From: Hyphomicrobiales bacterium
GTDB lineage: Bacteria; Pseudomonadota; Alphaproteobacteria; Rhizobiales; JACESI01
Reading direction: 5' to 3'
NCBI GenBank assembly: GCA_039989895.1
Contig: JBDXGY010000006.1
Coordinates: 620,001 to 684,000 of the forward strand
DNA: 64,000 bases
This document shows positions 26,571 through 36,585 of the stretch, piece by piece. The notes under the pieces were generated by a model. That model saw nothing but the letters and a program-made list of their open reading frames with translations, ran no database searches and was not told the origin of the DNA. The position numbers and the translations under genes were made by a program. Each line of letters opens with the position of its first letter. The stretch's first letter is position 1.

Positions 26571-27542
26571 ATGACCCAGACCGAGAAGGCCAAACAAGGG
26601 GCGATTGGTTTTATGATCTGCACCAGGCAGCGGCCCTTGATGCTCAAGAACTGCCTTTTATCGGTTATCGAACAGATAGAATCCTCAGACCATGATGATT
26701 TCATTATCATTATTGAAAATGATAGTGAAAACCATTGTGAGAATATAGTTGCAAAACTGTGCGAAAAGTTTCCTGATATTCCGATGCATTATCTATTGGA
26801 AACCAATATCGGTATATCATTTGCGCGCCAAACAGGTCTTAATTTTTGTTTATCAAAAGAGGCAGAATGGGCGGCTTTCATCGATGATGATGAAACCTTG
26901 GAAGAAGGCTGGTTGGAAGCAATGCGCCGGGCCACCTTAGAGATGGATTGCGAAGTGTTGACCGGGCCTGTTCGATATATCTACCCTGATGAAATCCCTG
27001 TGTTTCTGAAAAGGCCTGTTATGGAGACTATTCCCAGAGGCGATAGTCTAGAGAAGGCAGCAACCAACAACACACTCTTGCAAGTAGCTTGGTATTCAAA
27101 ACACCAAAAAGAATTACAGTTTGACCCTTTTTTTAGGTATACGGGAGGCGAGGATACGGATTTTTTCTATGCGCTAACGGACCTAGGTGGGAAGATCCAA
27201 TGGGTTGATGATGCCATTGTGAGAGAAGATGTGCCGAAAGAGCGTTTGGAAATGGTCTGGCAATTAGAGCGCCGCCGCAGGGTATGGTCAACCTTGGTAA
27301 TAGTTTCGAAAAAAAGAAATAAGCTATTCGAGCTTATCTCTCGTTATGGTCTAAGATCTTTAAGGCGTTTCATGCGTGGAACGATATACGTTTTGTTGTC
27401 TTATCCATTGTCCATCGTGACCCCAAAAAAAGCCATGCGGATGAAATATAAAGCCAAAAGAAATATGATGGAGGTTTTAGGTTTTTGGGATGCCTTATTT
27501 GGAACACAAGTTGAGCCCTACCGCAACATTACAGGATCATAA
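26571..27542 (+). CDS. Family 2 glycosyltransferase
   Basis: A 323-residue GT-A fold transferase that would move a sugar from a nucleotide donor to a polysaccharide, lipid or protein. The N-terminal donor domain begins IGFMICTRQRPLMLKNCLLSV, the metal-binding motif is AAFIDDDE near residue 100, and an acceptor-side motif is TGGEDTDFF near 200. The C-terminal region (residues 245-300) is basic with one or two weak hydrophobic stretches, suggesting membrane attachment. It stands alone, with an ExoR-like gene upstream. A role in surface polysaccharide is possible but inferred only from that neighbour. The gene is convergent with xthA. Confidence 0.82.
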   Translation: MTQTEKAKQGAIGFMICTRQRPLMLKNCLLSVIEQIESSDHDDFIIIIENDSENHCENIVAKLCEKFPDIPMHYLLETNIGISFARQTGLNFCLSKEAEWAAFIDDDETLEEGWLEAMRRATLEMDCEVLTGPVRYIYPDEIPVFLKRPVMETIPRGDSLEKAATNNTLLQVAWYSKHQKELQFDPFFRYTGGEDTDFFYALTDLGGKIQWVDDAIVREDVPKERLEMVWQLERRRRVWSTLVIVSKKRNKLFELISRYGLRSLRRFMRGTIYVLLSYPLSIVTPKKAMRMKYKAKRNMMEVLGFWDALFGTQVEPYRNITGS

Positions 27543-27553
27543 TCTATGCGCTG

Positions 27554-28360
27554 TTAAGCTGCTTTGTGCCTCTTAGCGAGCTCATCATAATCAATCCATA
27601 TAGGTACATGATCCGATGGCTTTTCCCAGCCGCGAGTGTGTTTATCGATGGCGCAACCGATGAGGTTTGGCGCGGCCTCTGGCGACATCAAAAGATGGTC
27701 AATGCGAATGCCATTGTTTTTTGGCCAAGCACCGGCTTGATAATCCCAAAATGTATAGGTTTCCGCCTCATCCGTGACGGAACGAAGCGCCTCAGTCAGC
27801 CCGAGATTTAAAAGCGCTTTATAAGCACTATCGGTTTCAGGACGAAACAGAGCGTCACCTTGCCATGCATCAGGGGCGTGGCAATCTTTTGGCTCAGGTA
27901 TAACATTATAATCGCCGGCCAAAATGAAAGGCTCTTCCAGTTTTAAACGTGCCTCGGTCCATGCCTGAAGGCGCGCCATCCAGTTTAGCTTATAGGGGTA
28001 CTTTTCGCTTTCCACCGGATTGCCATTTGGCAAATAGAGCGATGAGACGCTCAAAGGACCATTGGGCAGAGAAAATACACCTTCAATAAAACGAGCCTGT
28101 TCGTCACTATCATCGCCCGGCAGGCGACGGTTTACTTCTTCAAAAGGTAATTTGGACAGGAGCGCCACGCCGTTAAACCCTTTTTGGCCATGGGTTTCCA
28201 CATTATAACCCAGCGTCTCCAAGCGTTCACGTGGAAAGCCTTCGTCTTGGCTTTTGATTTCCTGCAAGCAGGCGATATCAGGCTCTGCCTCTTTGAGCCA
28301 TGCTTCAAGAGCCTCAATACGAGCTTTGACGCCGTTGATATTCCACGTTGCTATTTTCAT
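27554..28360 (-). CDS. xthA: Exodeoxyribonuclease III / AP endonuclease XthA
   Basis: A 268-residue Mg-dependent nuclease of base-excision repair that cuts at abasic sites and degrades 3' ends. Family motifs are MKIATWNINGVKAR, CLQEIKSQ (metal-binding Glu), LAGDYNVIPEPKD and the final HLLMSPEA with SDHVPIWID. Length is standard. I chose ATG 28360 because the conserved MKIATWN begins there; the frame extends 13 codons upstream to 28399 but without similarity. The erpA-like gene ends 9 bp upstream, so the two are probably one transcript. Confidence 0.95.
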   Translation of the reverse strand: MKIATWNINGVKARIEALEAWLKEAEPDIACLQEIKSQDEGFPRERLETLGYNVETHGQKGFNGVALLSKLPFEEVNRRLPGDDSDEQARFIEGVFSLPNGPLSVSSLYLPNGNPVESEKYPYKLNWMARLQAWTEARLKLEEPFILAGDYNVIPEPKDCHAPDAWQGDALFRPETDSAYKALLNLGLTEALRSVTDEAETYTFWDYQAGAWPKNNGIRIDHLLMSPEAAPNLIGCAIDKHTRGWEKPSDHVPIWIDYDELAKRHKAA

Positions 28361-28368
28361 TGATGTGC

Positions 28369-28740
28369 CTAGATCGTGAAGCTTGTGCCGCATCCGCACG
28401 AGGCAGTGGCGTTTGGATTGCGGATTTGGAACGATTGACCGATGACATCATCCACAAAATCTATTTCGGAGCCTTCAAGAAACGGGACGGATACATCATC
28501 GATAAACACAACAGCATCATCACGTTCTAAAACAAGGTCATTGTCTTGGCGTTCTTTGTCCAGATCATATTTATATGAAAAGCCAGAACAGCCGCCACCT
28601 TCTACGCTGATGCGTAGCGCGGTTCCTTGAGTTTCCTCACTGAGAATAGTAGCAATTCGTTTAGCAGCACTGGCACTTAATGTGATATTGGATGATGGTG
28701 ATGATGATGGTTCTGGCACGAGAATCTCTATATGGTTCAA
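28369..28740 (-). CDS. Iron-sulfur cluster insertion / A-type carrier protein (IscA/ErpA/HesB family)
   Basis: A 123-residue A-type carrier that holds an Fe-S cluster and delivers it to target enzymes. The three ligand cysteines are in GGGCSGFSYKYDL and, near the C-terminus, ASCGCGTSF. The central VFIDDVSVPFLEGSEIDFVDD is typical. The presence of CGCG and the LVPEPSS leader suggest ErpA, but IscA and SufA cannot be excluded. It is co-directional with xthA and divergent from the dGTPase gene. Confidence 0.88.
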   Translation of the reverse strand: MNHIEILVPEPSSSPSSNITLSASAAKRIATILSEETQGTALRISVEGGGCSGFSYKYDLDKERQDNDLVLERDDAVVFIDDVSVPFLEGSEIDFVDDVIGQSFQIRNPNATASCGCGTSFTI

Positions 28741-28870
28741 ATTTAGATTACGCTGTTCTTAACTTGATAGTTAGGGACAACAATAAGCAGTGTCAAATAG
28801 CATTTGCGATAATCTGCTCGATACGGTGATCAAAGATTGCGTTGATGAATGAGAATGATAGAGGCTGAGC

Positions 28871-30100
28871 TTGAATAATAGCGGTGTTCCTTTCGAGACA
28901 GTTGGCTTTGGGGGCGAATATCGCGCATCCTATGCCTGTGATCCTCAAAACAGCCGTGGACGATTAATTTCTGAACCTGCCAGTCCAACACGTACTCCTT
29001 CACAGCGCGACCGCGACCGCGTGGTTCATTCAACTGCTTTTCGGCGTTTGAAACATAAAACCCAAGTGTTTATTTATCATGAGGGTGATCATTTTCGTAC
29101 TCGATTAACTCACACGATAGAAGTGGCGCAAGTGGCGCGATCTATTGCACGGGCTTTACGGGTGGATGAAGACTTAGCGGAAGCCTTGGCCTTAGCGCAC
29201 GATTTAGGTCACACACCCTTTGGTCATGCGGGTGAAGATGCCTTGGCTCGATCTATGGTGGATTACGATGGATTTGAACATAATGCACAAACCCTGCGCA
29301 TTGTTACAGCGCTAGAGAAACGCTATGCGACCTTTGACGGGTTGAATCTTTCTTGGGAAACGCTTGAAGGTATTGTGAAACACAATGGCCCGTTGCTCAA
29401 TGCGAGTGGCGCAAGCATTGGCAAATATGCAGACGATGGATTACCGCACGCCATTCAAGTTTATTCTAAAAGCCATGATTTAATGCTGAATACATATGCC
29501 AGTATTGAAGCTCAATCAGCCGCGATTGCTGATGACATCGCCTATGATGCTCATGATATTGATGATGGATTGCGGGAAGGTGTTTTTACGCTTGATGATT
29601 TGAGCGATGTGCCTCTTGTGGGTGATATCTTGAAAGAGGTTAGGGAGCTTTATCCCAAACTGGATAAAACACGCACCACCCATGAACTCGTCCGCCGCCT
29701 GATAACGCGCTTAATTGAAGATGTTATTATGACCACGCAATCCAATCTTGCTGCTCTTCAGCCAACTTCGGCGGATGATGTGCGCCGTGCGGGTAGGGTG
29801 ATGGTTGCTTTTTCAAAAGATATGATACTGGCTGAGCGGGCCATTAAATCCTTTTTGTTTGAGCATATGTATCGCACACCCAAGGTGCTGGCAGTGCGGG
29901 ATAATGCGGAGATTATTGTCGGCAATCTATTCGACCGTTATCTCAATGACCCAACGCTTATGGCAAATGAGTGGGGTGAGCCGTTGTCGGACTTAGATGT
30001 CTTGCCACGTTTGGTTTGTGACTATGTGGCCGGTATGACAGACCGTTTTGCACTTCAAGAGCATCACCGGCTATTTGACGTTACGCCAGATTTAAGTTAG
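28871..30100 (+). CDS. dGTPase-like deoxynucleotide triphosphohydrolase (HD superfamily)
   Basis: A 409-residue HD-domain enzyme that hydrolyses dNTPs to deoxynucleoside and triphosphate. The HD motifs are visible: [33 protein letters not shown] and the later [14 protein letters not shown]. Length and lack of an insertion match the type 2 (Dgt-like) proteins common in alphaproteobacteria. Translation begins at TTG 28871, supported by a GAGG just upstream and by conserved residues soon after. It is first in a long syntenic block that continues with argS. Confidence 0.9.
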   Translation: MNNSGVPFETVGFGGEYRASYACDPQNSRGRLISEPASPTRTPSQRDRDRVVHSTAFRRLKHKTQVFIYHEGDHFRTRLTHTIEVAQVARSIARALRVDEDLAEALALAHDLGHTPFGHAGEDALARSMVDYDGFEHNAQTLRIVTALEKRYATFDGLNLSWETLEGIVKHNGPLLNASGASIGKYADDGLPHAIQVYSKSHDLMLNTYASIEAQSAAIADDIAYDAHDIDDGLREGVFTLDDLSDVPLVGDILKEVRELYPKLDKTRTTHELVRRLITRLIEDVIMTTQSNLAALQPTSADDVRRAGRVMVAFSKDMILAERAIKSFLFEHMYRTPKVLAVRDNAEIIVGNLFDRYLNDPTLMANEWGEPLSDLDVLPRLVCDYVAGMTDRFALQEHHRLFDVTPDLS

Positions 30101-30177
30101 GCGCGGGCGAGGGTTTTTCTGTTGTCAAGCTTCGTGCCTTGCAATGATAAAGCCATAATAAGACATAAGGACTTTCG

Positions 30178-31947
30178 ATGAACATATTCAGCCTGTTTCA
30201 AGAGAGAGTAGTCGTTGCTGCTCATGCATTGTCAATTGACGGTGTTGATTGGGCGAATGTAGATTTTTCCCGCGTTGTGGTTGAACCGCCACGTGATGCA
30301 GCCCACGGCGATCTTGCAACAAATGTTGCGATGGTTCTGGCTAAACCTCTTGGGCTAAAACCACGCGATTTAGCAGAACAGCTTGCAGAACAATTACGGT
30401 TAGATGGTGATGTGGCTGAGGTATCGGTTGCGGGGCCTGGTTTTGTGAATATTCGCCTTAACCCAAGTTTTTGGGTGGCGCATTTAGCTGAGATTTTGAA
30501 AGCGGGTCAAAAATATGGTGCGAACTATGTGGAGACACCGCGCAAGGTAAACGTAGAATATGTGTCAGCCAATCCAACAGGTCCAATGCATGTGGGCCAT
30601 TGTCGTGGTGCGGTTGTTGGTGATGTGATTGCCAATTTACTTAGCTTCGCGGGACATGATGTCACCAAAGAATATTATATCAATGATGCTGGCGTGCAGA
30701 TTGATGTTTTGTCGCGCTCGGTTCATTTGCGTTACCGTGAGGCACTGGGCGAAAATATTGGCGAGATTCCTGAAGGCCTTTATCCGGGAGATTATCTCAA
30801 GCCGATTGCAGCAAAACTGGCTGAAGAACACGGCGAAGCACTCAAAAATATGTCGGAAGCTGAGTGGCTGCCGATTATTCGCGATGCGGCTATTGATGCC
30901 ATGATGGAATTGATCCGCGAAGATTTGGCTCAGCTTAATGTGCGCCATGACGCTTTCTTCTCCGAGCGCACGCTTCATGCGGCAAGACCACAAGGCTCAA
31001 GCTTGATTGACGAAACATTGGCAAGCCTTGCGTCGCGCGATCTTATTTATGTGGGAACGTTACCGCCGCCAAAAGGACAATTACCCGAAGATTGGGAAGA
31101 TCGTCCACAGACTTTATTACGAGCCACAGATTTTGGTGATGATATAGATCGTCCACTCAAAAAATCCGATGGCGACTACACTTATTTTGCCGCTGATGTT
31201 GCTTATTTCCGCGATAAATATGAGCGCGGTTTTCAAGACATGTTGTATATTTTGGGTGCTGACCACGGTGGTTACGTCAAACGCCTTGGTGCGGTGGCGA
31301 AGGCGATTGCTGGTGATGAGGCCAAGCTTTCAGTCCTTTTGTGTCAGTTGGTCAAGCTGATGCGAGAGGGTGAGCCGGTTAAAATGTCCAAACGATCTGG
31401 CAACCTCGTCACATTGCGCGATGTGGTGGAAGAGGTGGGCCGCGACGCGGTGCGTTTTATGATGCTTTATCGAAAGAGTGACGCGCCGCTTGACTTCGAT
31501 TTTGCAAAAGTGACTGAGCAATCAAAGGATAATCCGGTATTTTATGTGCAATATGCCCATGCGCGAGCGCATTCTGTATTTAAGATGGCCGAGGAACGCG
31601 CAGGGATAGTTAGTAAGGATTGGGACGCAATCAGTCTTGAGGGCCTCAATCGTCTTGAACACAAATCCGAGGTTGCTCTTATACAAAAAATGGCAGCCTT
31701 TCCAAGAATTTTGGAAACGGCGGTTGATTCTAAAGAGCCGCACAGAATCGCCTTTTATTTATATGAACTTGCCAGTAGCTTCCATAGTCATTGGAACATT
31801 GGAAAAGATCAGCCAGACTTACGATTTATTAATGACAATGACAGAGAATTAACCTGTGCAAGACTGGCGATGGTTTCTGCTGTGAGTAATGTTATTGCGG
31901 CAGGGCTTTCCATAATGGGTGTTTCTGCTCCTCAGGAAATGCGCTAG
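30178..31947 (+). CDS. argS: Arginyl-tRNA synthetase
   Basis: A 589-residue class I synthetase for tRNA-Arg. The N-terminal Add-1 domain (about 1-110) is followed by the HIGH-equivalent [15 protein letters not shown] near residue 130 and the KMSKS-like [13 protein letters not shown] near 400. The C-terminal DALR anticodon domain ends SVSAPQEMR-like. AAGGA precedes ATG 30178 by a normal spacing. Full length for the family. Confidence 0.96.
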   Translation: MNIFSLFQERVVVAAHALSIDGVDWANVDFSRVVVEPPRDAAHGDLATNVAMVLAKPLGLKPRDLAEQLAEQLRLDGDVAEVSVAGPGFVNIRLNPSFWVAHLAEILKAGQKYGANYVETPRKVNVEYVSANPTGPMHVGHCRGAVVGDVIANLLSFAGHDVTKEYYINDAGVQIDVLSRSVHLRYREALGENIGEIPEGLYPGDYLKPIAAKLAEEHGEALKNMSEAEWLPIIRDAAIDAMMELIREDLAQLNVRHDAFFSERTLHAARPQGSSLIDETLASLASRDLIYVGTLPPPKGQLPEDWEDRPQTLLRATDFGDDIDRPLKKSDGDYTYFAADVAYFRDKYERGFQDMLYILGADHGGYVKRLGAVAKAIAGDEAKLSVLLCQLVKLMREGEPVKMSKRSGNLVTLRDVVEEVGRDAVRFMMLYRKSDAPLDFDFAKVTEQSKDNPVFYVQYAHARAHSVFKMAEERAGIVSKDWDAISLEGLNRLEHKSEVALIQKMAAFPRILETAVDSKEPHRIAFYLYELASSFHSHWNIGKDQPDLRFINDNDRELTCARLAMVSAVSNVIAAGLSIMGVSAPQEMR

Positions 31948-32014
31948 TTTTTGCTTTTCGAATGTTTTTGCATTAGTTTTGTGAAGGCCAGTTGAGAAAT
32001 ATTCAGGAATAGGC

Positions 32015-33916
32015 ATGTCAGAACAGTCATCTAAAGATGCTAATGCGCCAATCGATGAAAGCGTCAAAGAAGACCCATTGGCAGAATTGGCGCGTATTGT
32101 AAGTGCAGGTAGTGTATTTGGTGAAATCTCCGATCCGTCTGAGAATAAACCTATAGATTTGGGGTCGCCTTTTCAGGCTGACATTGCTTCTGAACAACCG
32201 AGTAACCCGGTTGATGCAGCCTCTCTTGTCGGTGATGTCAAAGAAGTTGAATTGCCTGACTTTATGTCCTCATCGGTGCAAGATGATCCCAAAGCCGAAG
32301 CGCCGCCAAACGAGCTGGAGGCGGAGCTTGGAATTCAGCTAGAAGAAGAATTGTTTAATGAACTTCAGCGTGATCCAGAGATTGCGCTCTCAAACACCGC
32401 TAGTGAAGAAGTTAATCTAGATGATATTGTGAATGAAATTGCTCCTTCACCACTGAATACTGTTGGTGCAGATGAGGTGAGCTCCATTGCTAAGCCTGAA
32501 GAATTGGCCGGATCGCAACCAGCTATGGAAAACCCAAGTATTGCTTCTGTTGCAACAACAGAAGCACTGAATACTGCGACCATAACAGACGAACTTACTA
32601 AGGATGTTCCGCAACCGAATGCGATAGAAGAAGCTTATAATCTCGATAGTTTTTTTGATGCTGAATTTGCCTCTGTAACACAGGGTGCTACACCTTCATC
32701 AGGCGGGCTTATAGATGGTGCTCCAGTAGATTCATCAGTTAGCGTTTCTGTTGATGCCTTCAAAGGAGTGGGAGGCGATATTGATCCATTGGATGAGATC
32801 AATCTTGATTCTGAAAATGAGCATTTTTCATATGACTTAGAGGATGAAGCACACTCTAACCGCGGTAGGTCATTATTGGCTGTGGCAGCGGTTTTGCTGA
32901 TTGCTGTCATTGGCGGCAGTGCTGCATATTATGCTTTTGGTATAGGTGGAAACGGTGATTCAGATATTGTCGTTGCTGCCAGCGATGAACCAGTGCGCGT
33001 CAAGCCAACTGATCCAGGTGGTAAGACTATCCCTAACCAAGATAGAACGGTTTATGAGGCCATATCAGGTTCAGAAAAAAATCAAGATACCACAGGTGAT
33101 TTAGTTGATAGTTCTGAAAGTTTAATTGTTGGGGTGGGTGATGATGTAGAAAAATCAACGCCGCGCGTTGTCTTGCCTGGCTTATCAAGTGATGCGCCTA
33201 TCTCTTCAACAACACCGCCTAAAGGGCCGCGGAGTGTCCGTACTGTCGTCATTCGTCCTGATGGCTCTATCGTGCCAGAAACAAAAACACCGAAGACCAC
33301 TACTGTTGCACTAAATACGCCGACTCCAGATACCGCGACACCAGATACCGCGACACCAGAAACGGCCCCACCAACGTCTATCGTTGCGCCTGATCAGGAT
33401 AATTTAATCCCGCGCGTTGTTGAAACAGAAGAAGTATCGCAACCTATTGAATCAAATGAGCCTGCAGCCACTTTTTCTCCTCAAGATTTTGCGCCCACTC
33501 CACCGATTCCACGGGTAAAAAGAATAACGACTGCACGTGTGCAAAACACACAGCCTGCACCAAGGGCAACGACGCCCACAGCGTCTAACGAGCCGATCGC
33601 ACTTAGACCATCGAGCCAGACACAGCGTGCCAGTTCACCAGCGGCAAGCGCACCACAGACAAGCTCAAGCGGTGGTTTTGTTGTGCAACTGTCTTCTCAA
33701 AGATCAGCAGATCAGGCCCGCACGGCTTTCAGAGGCTTGCAGAGACGTTTCTCTGTGCTTTCATCATATTCACCCATTGTAAAACGCGCTGACCTTGGGG
33801 CTCGGGGTATTTTTCATAGGCTGCAAGTTGGAAAATTCAATTCGCGAAGTGAGGCGATCTCGCTATGTGAGAATTTAAAAGCAGCTGGTGGTGATTGTAT
33901 TGTGAGCCGAAGCTAA
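32015..33916 (+). CDS. SPOR-domain membrane protein
   Basis: A 633-residue bitopic protein: a long acidic cytoplasmic region (residues 1-285), one membrane helix near 288-310 (LLAVAAVLLIAVIGGSAAYYAF), a Pro/Thr-rich periplasmic linker and a C-terminal SPOR domain (about 555-633; FVVQLSSQRSADQARTAF, then GDCIVSR). SPOR domains bind denuded peptidoglycan at the division site. The linker holds a small tandem repeat (TPDTA, TPDTA, TPETA). Located between argS and nagZ, as in rhizobia, matching a cell-wall role. The exact partner is unknown. Confidence 0.88.
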   Translation: MSEQSSKDANAPIDESVKEDPLAELARIVSAGSVFGEISDPSENKPIDLGSPFQADIASEQPSNPVDAASLVGDVKEVELPDFMSSSVQDDPKAEAPPNELEAELGIQLEEELFNELQRDPEIALSNTASEEVNLDDIVNEIAPSPLNTVGADEVSSIAKPEELAGSQPAMENPSIASVATTEALNTATITDELTKDVPQPNAIEEAYNLDSFFDAEFASVTQGATPSSGGLIDGAPVDSSVSVSVDAFKGVGGDIDPLDEINLDSENEHFSYDLEDEAHSNRGRSLLAVAAVLLIAVIGGSAAYYAFGIGGNGDSDIVVAASDEPVRVKPTDPGGKTIPNQDRTVYEAISGSEKNQDTTGDLVDSSESLIVGVGDDVEKSTPRVVLPGLSSDAPISSTTPPKGPRSVRTVVIRPDGSIVPETKTPKTTTVALNTPTPDTATPDTATPETAPPTSIVAPDQDNLIPRVVETEEVSQPIESNEPAATFSPQDFAPTPPIPRVKRITTARVQNTQPAPRATTPTASNEPIALRPSSQTQRASSPAASAPQTSSSGGFVVQLSSQRSADQARTAFRGLQRRFSVLSSYSPIVKRADLGARGIFHRLQVGKFNSRSEAISLCENLKAAGGDCIVSRS

Positions 33917-33952
33917 GTGTTTATTGACGTAACAAACGGATTAAAGACTTAA

Positions 33953-34969
33953 ATGACTTCTCAAAAAGCCTTCATATGTGGCTGCGCCGGTCTCACGTTG
34001 AGCGCAGATGAAAAAGTATTTTTGGGTGAGCAAAAGCCATGGGGCTTTATTCTTTTCAAACGGAATTGCGAAAGTAAGCAACAAATACTTGAATTGACAG
34101 CAGCTCTGCGTGATGCAGCAGATGCGCCACAAGCTCCTGTATTCATCGACCAAGAAGGCGGGCGCGTGCAACGCCTTGGTCCACCTATTTGGCCCAAATA
34201 TCCAACTGGGCAAGCATTTGCCGACCTTTATGCAATTCAACCAGAATTTGGAGAACGCGCCGTATGGTTGGCGGCCCGTTTAATCGCGCATGATTTGATT
34301 GAAGTGGGCGTGGATGCTGATTGCTTGCCTGTGCTTGATGTGCCCGTACCTGGCGCTCATGATGTGATTGGTGATCGAGCCTATGGGCGCGATCCTAACC
34401 TTATTGCTCATTTGGGTGCTTTAGCCGCATCTGGATTACTCTCTGGTGGTGTTTTGCCGGTAATCAAGCATATTCCTGGACATGGACGCGCAGGAGCAGA
34501 TAGTCACCATGAGCTGCCCGTGGTCGATGCTTCGCGCGCCGATTTGGAGGCGATAGACTTTCACCCATTCAAGAAACTCAATCATTTGCCTATGGCGATG
34601 ACAGCACATGTTGTCTACACAGCGCTTGATGAGACTGCACCCTGTTCCACGTCGAAGACGGTGATTCGCGATGTAATTCGTGAATTAATCGGTTTTCAGG
34701 GGCTTTTGATGTCTGATGATGTGTCAATGAATGCACTTCATGGGGAAATCGGCACCAGAGTTGAGGCATGCTTTGCCGCAGGCTGTGATTTTGTGCTTCA
34801 CTGCAACGGCAAATTAGATGAAATGCGTAGCGTTGCAGAAAAAACACCAGCGATTGAGGGAATGGCCCTTGAGCGAGCTATTAAAGCACTGGATGAGAGA
34901 AAAAAACCTGAAGCCTTCGATGTCGTTGCAGGACATGAAGAACTTAAGGCACTGATCTCAAAGCTGTGA
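33953..34969 (+). CDS. nagZ: Beta-N-acetylhexosaminidase NagZ (GH3)
   Basis: A 338-residue cytoplasmic glycoside hydrolase of family 3 that removes GlcNAc from muropeptides in peptidoglycan recycling. The signature KHIPGHGRAGADSHHELPVV holds the histidine of the catalytic His-Asp dyad, and the nucleophile aspartate is in LLMSDDVSMNA. FIDQEGGRVQRLG is also characteristic. In bacteria with AmpC systems NagZ products control beta-lactamase; no such gene is near. Confidence 0.95.
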   Translation: MTSQKAFICGCAGLTLSADEKVFLGEQKPWGFILFKRNCESKQQILELTAALRDAADAPQAPVFIDQEGGRVQRLGPPIWPKYPTGQAFADLYAIQPEFGERAVWLAARLIAHDLIEVGVDADCLPVLDVPVPGAHDVIGDRAYGRDPNLIAHLGALAASGLLSGGVLPVIKHIPGHGRAGADSHHELPVVDASRADLEAIDFHPFKKLNHLPMAMTAHVVYTALDETAPCSTSKTVIRDVIRELIGFQGLLMSDDVSMNALHGEIGTRVEACFAAGCDFVLHCNGKLDEMRSVAEKTPAIEGMALERAIKALDERKKPEAFDVVAGHEELKALISKL

Positions 34970-35006
34970 GCTATCGCCATCATGATTTGCTGAAATAGGT
35001 GAATTT

Positions 35007-35846
35007 ATGGCTGATGAAAATATCAATTGGGAAGAGGATGTTCGTCCCGATCTTTTGACTGAAAAACCGTCCAGTGATGCTCTTGTCATTGATGTCGATG
35101 GTTTTGAGGGGCCGCTTGATTTATTGTTATCTCTTGCGCGCACGCAAAAAGTCGATCTTTCTAAAATTTCAATTTTAATGCTTGCTGAGCAATATCTCAC
35201 TTTTATTGATAAAGTGCGCGATATGCGGCTTGAGCTTGCCGCTGATTATCTTGTAATGGCGGCGTGGCTTGCCTTTTTAAAATCCAAGCTACTTCTTCCT
35301 GTTCCAGAAGATGAAGAAGAAGAAAGTGGCGAAGAACTCGCGCAAATTCTAGCTTTTCGCCTCAAAAGGCTTGAAGCAATGCGCAATGCAGCTGCGTCTT
35401 TAATGAACGGCAATCGTTTGGGGCAAGATGTCTTTGCAAGAGGCGCTCCTGAAGCCGTTGAAGTGATCAAAAAAAGCACATTTACTGCGACGCTTTATGA
35501 TCTTTTGACGGCCTATGCCGCACAGCGTCAGCGACAATCAGTTTCTATCGTTCATATAACCAAGCGCAAGGTTTGGTCGCTGCAAGAGGCACGAGAAACG
35601 CTACAACGTCTCATCGGTACGACCAAAGAATGGGCGTGTCTTGATGACTATTTGATAAAGTATCTAGTGGAACCTGAGCAACGCGCCTCTGTTTTGGCCA
35701 GCAGTTTTTCTGCGAGTCTTGAGCTTGTGCGTGAAGGCGCATTACAATTGCGTCAATCCGAAGCCTTCGCGCCTCTTTATCTAAGATCAAAAGAGACGAG
35801 TGATGAGAATAAGGCTAGCGAAGCACAAGGAGAACGTGATGTCTGA
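35007..35846 (+). CDS. scpA: Segregation and condensation protein ScpA
   Basis: A 279-residue kleisin that bridges SMC heads in the bacterial condensin. The N-terminal signature is DVDGFEGPLDLLLSLARTQKVDLSKI, followed by the long helix DYLVMAAWLAFLKSKLLLP and an acidic linker. The C-terminal winged helix shows WACLDDYLIKYLVEPEQRASVLASSF. Its stop overlaps scpB by 8 bp. The smc gene is not in the window. Confidence 0.94.
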   Translation: MADENINWEEDVRPDLLTEKPSSDALVIDVDGFEGPLDLLLSLARTQKVDLSKISILMLAEQYLTFIDKVRDMRLELAADYLVMAAWLAFLKSKLLLPVPEDEEEESGEELAQILAFRLKRLEAMRNAAASLMNGNRLGQDVFARGAPEAVEVIKKSTFTATLYDLLTAYAAQRQRQSVSIVHITKRKVWSLQEARETLQRLIGTTKEWACLDDYLIKYLVEPEQRASVLASSFSASLELVREGALQLRQSEAFAPLYLRSKETSDENKASEAQGERDV

Positions 35847-36576
35847 TAAAGACCAAGAGACAGATAACGGAGAAACTACAGGCGTCGTCATCCCTTTTCA
35901 GCAATCGGAGCCCGCAGAACTGCATGATGATGAACGTCATAATATGCGGATTATAGAAGCTATTTTATTTGCGTCAGCAGATCCAGTAAGTAGCCATGCG
36001 CTTGCATCACGTCTACCAGAAGGCACAGACGTAGAGATGCTTGTTTGTGAATTGAAGAGACACTATTCGAGCAGGGGCATTAATCTGGTTTCTGTGGCAG
36101 GTGGCTGGGCATTTCGTACTGCGGATGATCTATCATTTTTACTGCAACGGGAAGCTGTTGAAAGCCGCAAGCTTTCGAAAGCAGCGTTGGAAACGCTTGC
36201 AATCATAGCTTATCATCAACCAGTAACACGGGCAGAAATTGAAGAAATTCGTGGCGTTTCTATCAGCAAAGGTACACTCGATGTTTTGATGGAAACGACA
36301 TGGGTGCGGATGCGTGGACGCCGCCGATCACCGGGCCGGCCTGTAACTTATGGAACAACACCCGGATTCCTTGATCATTTCATGTTGGAAGGCGTGTCTG
36401 ATCTCCCTGGTCTTGATGAATTAAAGGGCGCGGGTCTTTTGGATAGCGCTATGCCTGCAAGTTTCAAAATGCCCTTGCCAAATGACGATGATGCTTTGCA
36501 GGAAGACGAAGAACCGCTTGATGATGACGATCTTCTTATGATGGCGGACTTGATTGCTGAGGACGAAGAGGCTTAG
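35839..36576 (+). CDS. scpB: Segregation and condensation protein ScpB
   Basis: A 245-residue partner of ScpA in the SMC complex, made of two winged-helix domains: MRIIEAILFASADPVS and, later, ALETLAIIAYHQPVTRAEIEEIRGV with the conserved RGRRRSPGRPVTYGTTPGFLDHF. The C-terminal tail is very acidic. I chose ATG 35839, which overlaps the scpA end and is preceded by AAGGAG; a longer frame to 35800 has no similarity. The ABC ATPase gene follows after 9 bp. Confidence 0.94.
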   Translation: MSDKDQETDNGETTGVVIPFQQSEPAELHDDERHNMRIIEAILFASADPVSSHALASRLPEGTDVEMLVCELKRHYSSRGINLVSVAGGWAFRTADDLSFLLQREAVESRKLSKAALETLAIIAYHQPVTRAEIEEIRGVSISKGTLDVLMETTWVRMRGRRRSPGRPVTYGTTPGFLDHFMLEGVSDLPGLDELKGAGLLDSAMPASFKMPLPNDDDALQEDEEPLDDDDLLMMADLIAEDEEA

Positions 36577-36585
36577 AAGGGACGT

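Noticed and set aside
33310-33375. Tandem repeat in the SPOR gene as a mobile or phase-variable element
   Set aside because: It is a short in-frame Pro/Thr repeat (TPDTA units) in a disordered linker, common in such proteins.
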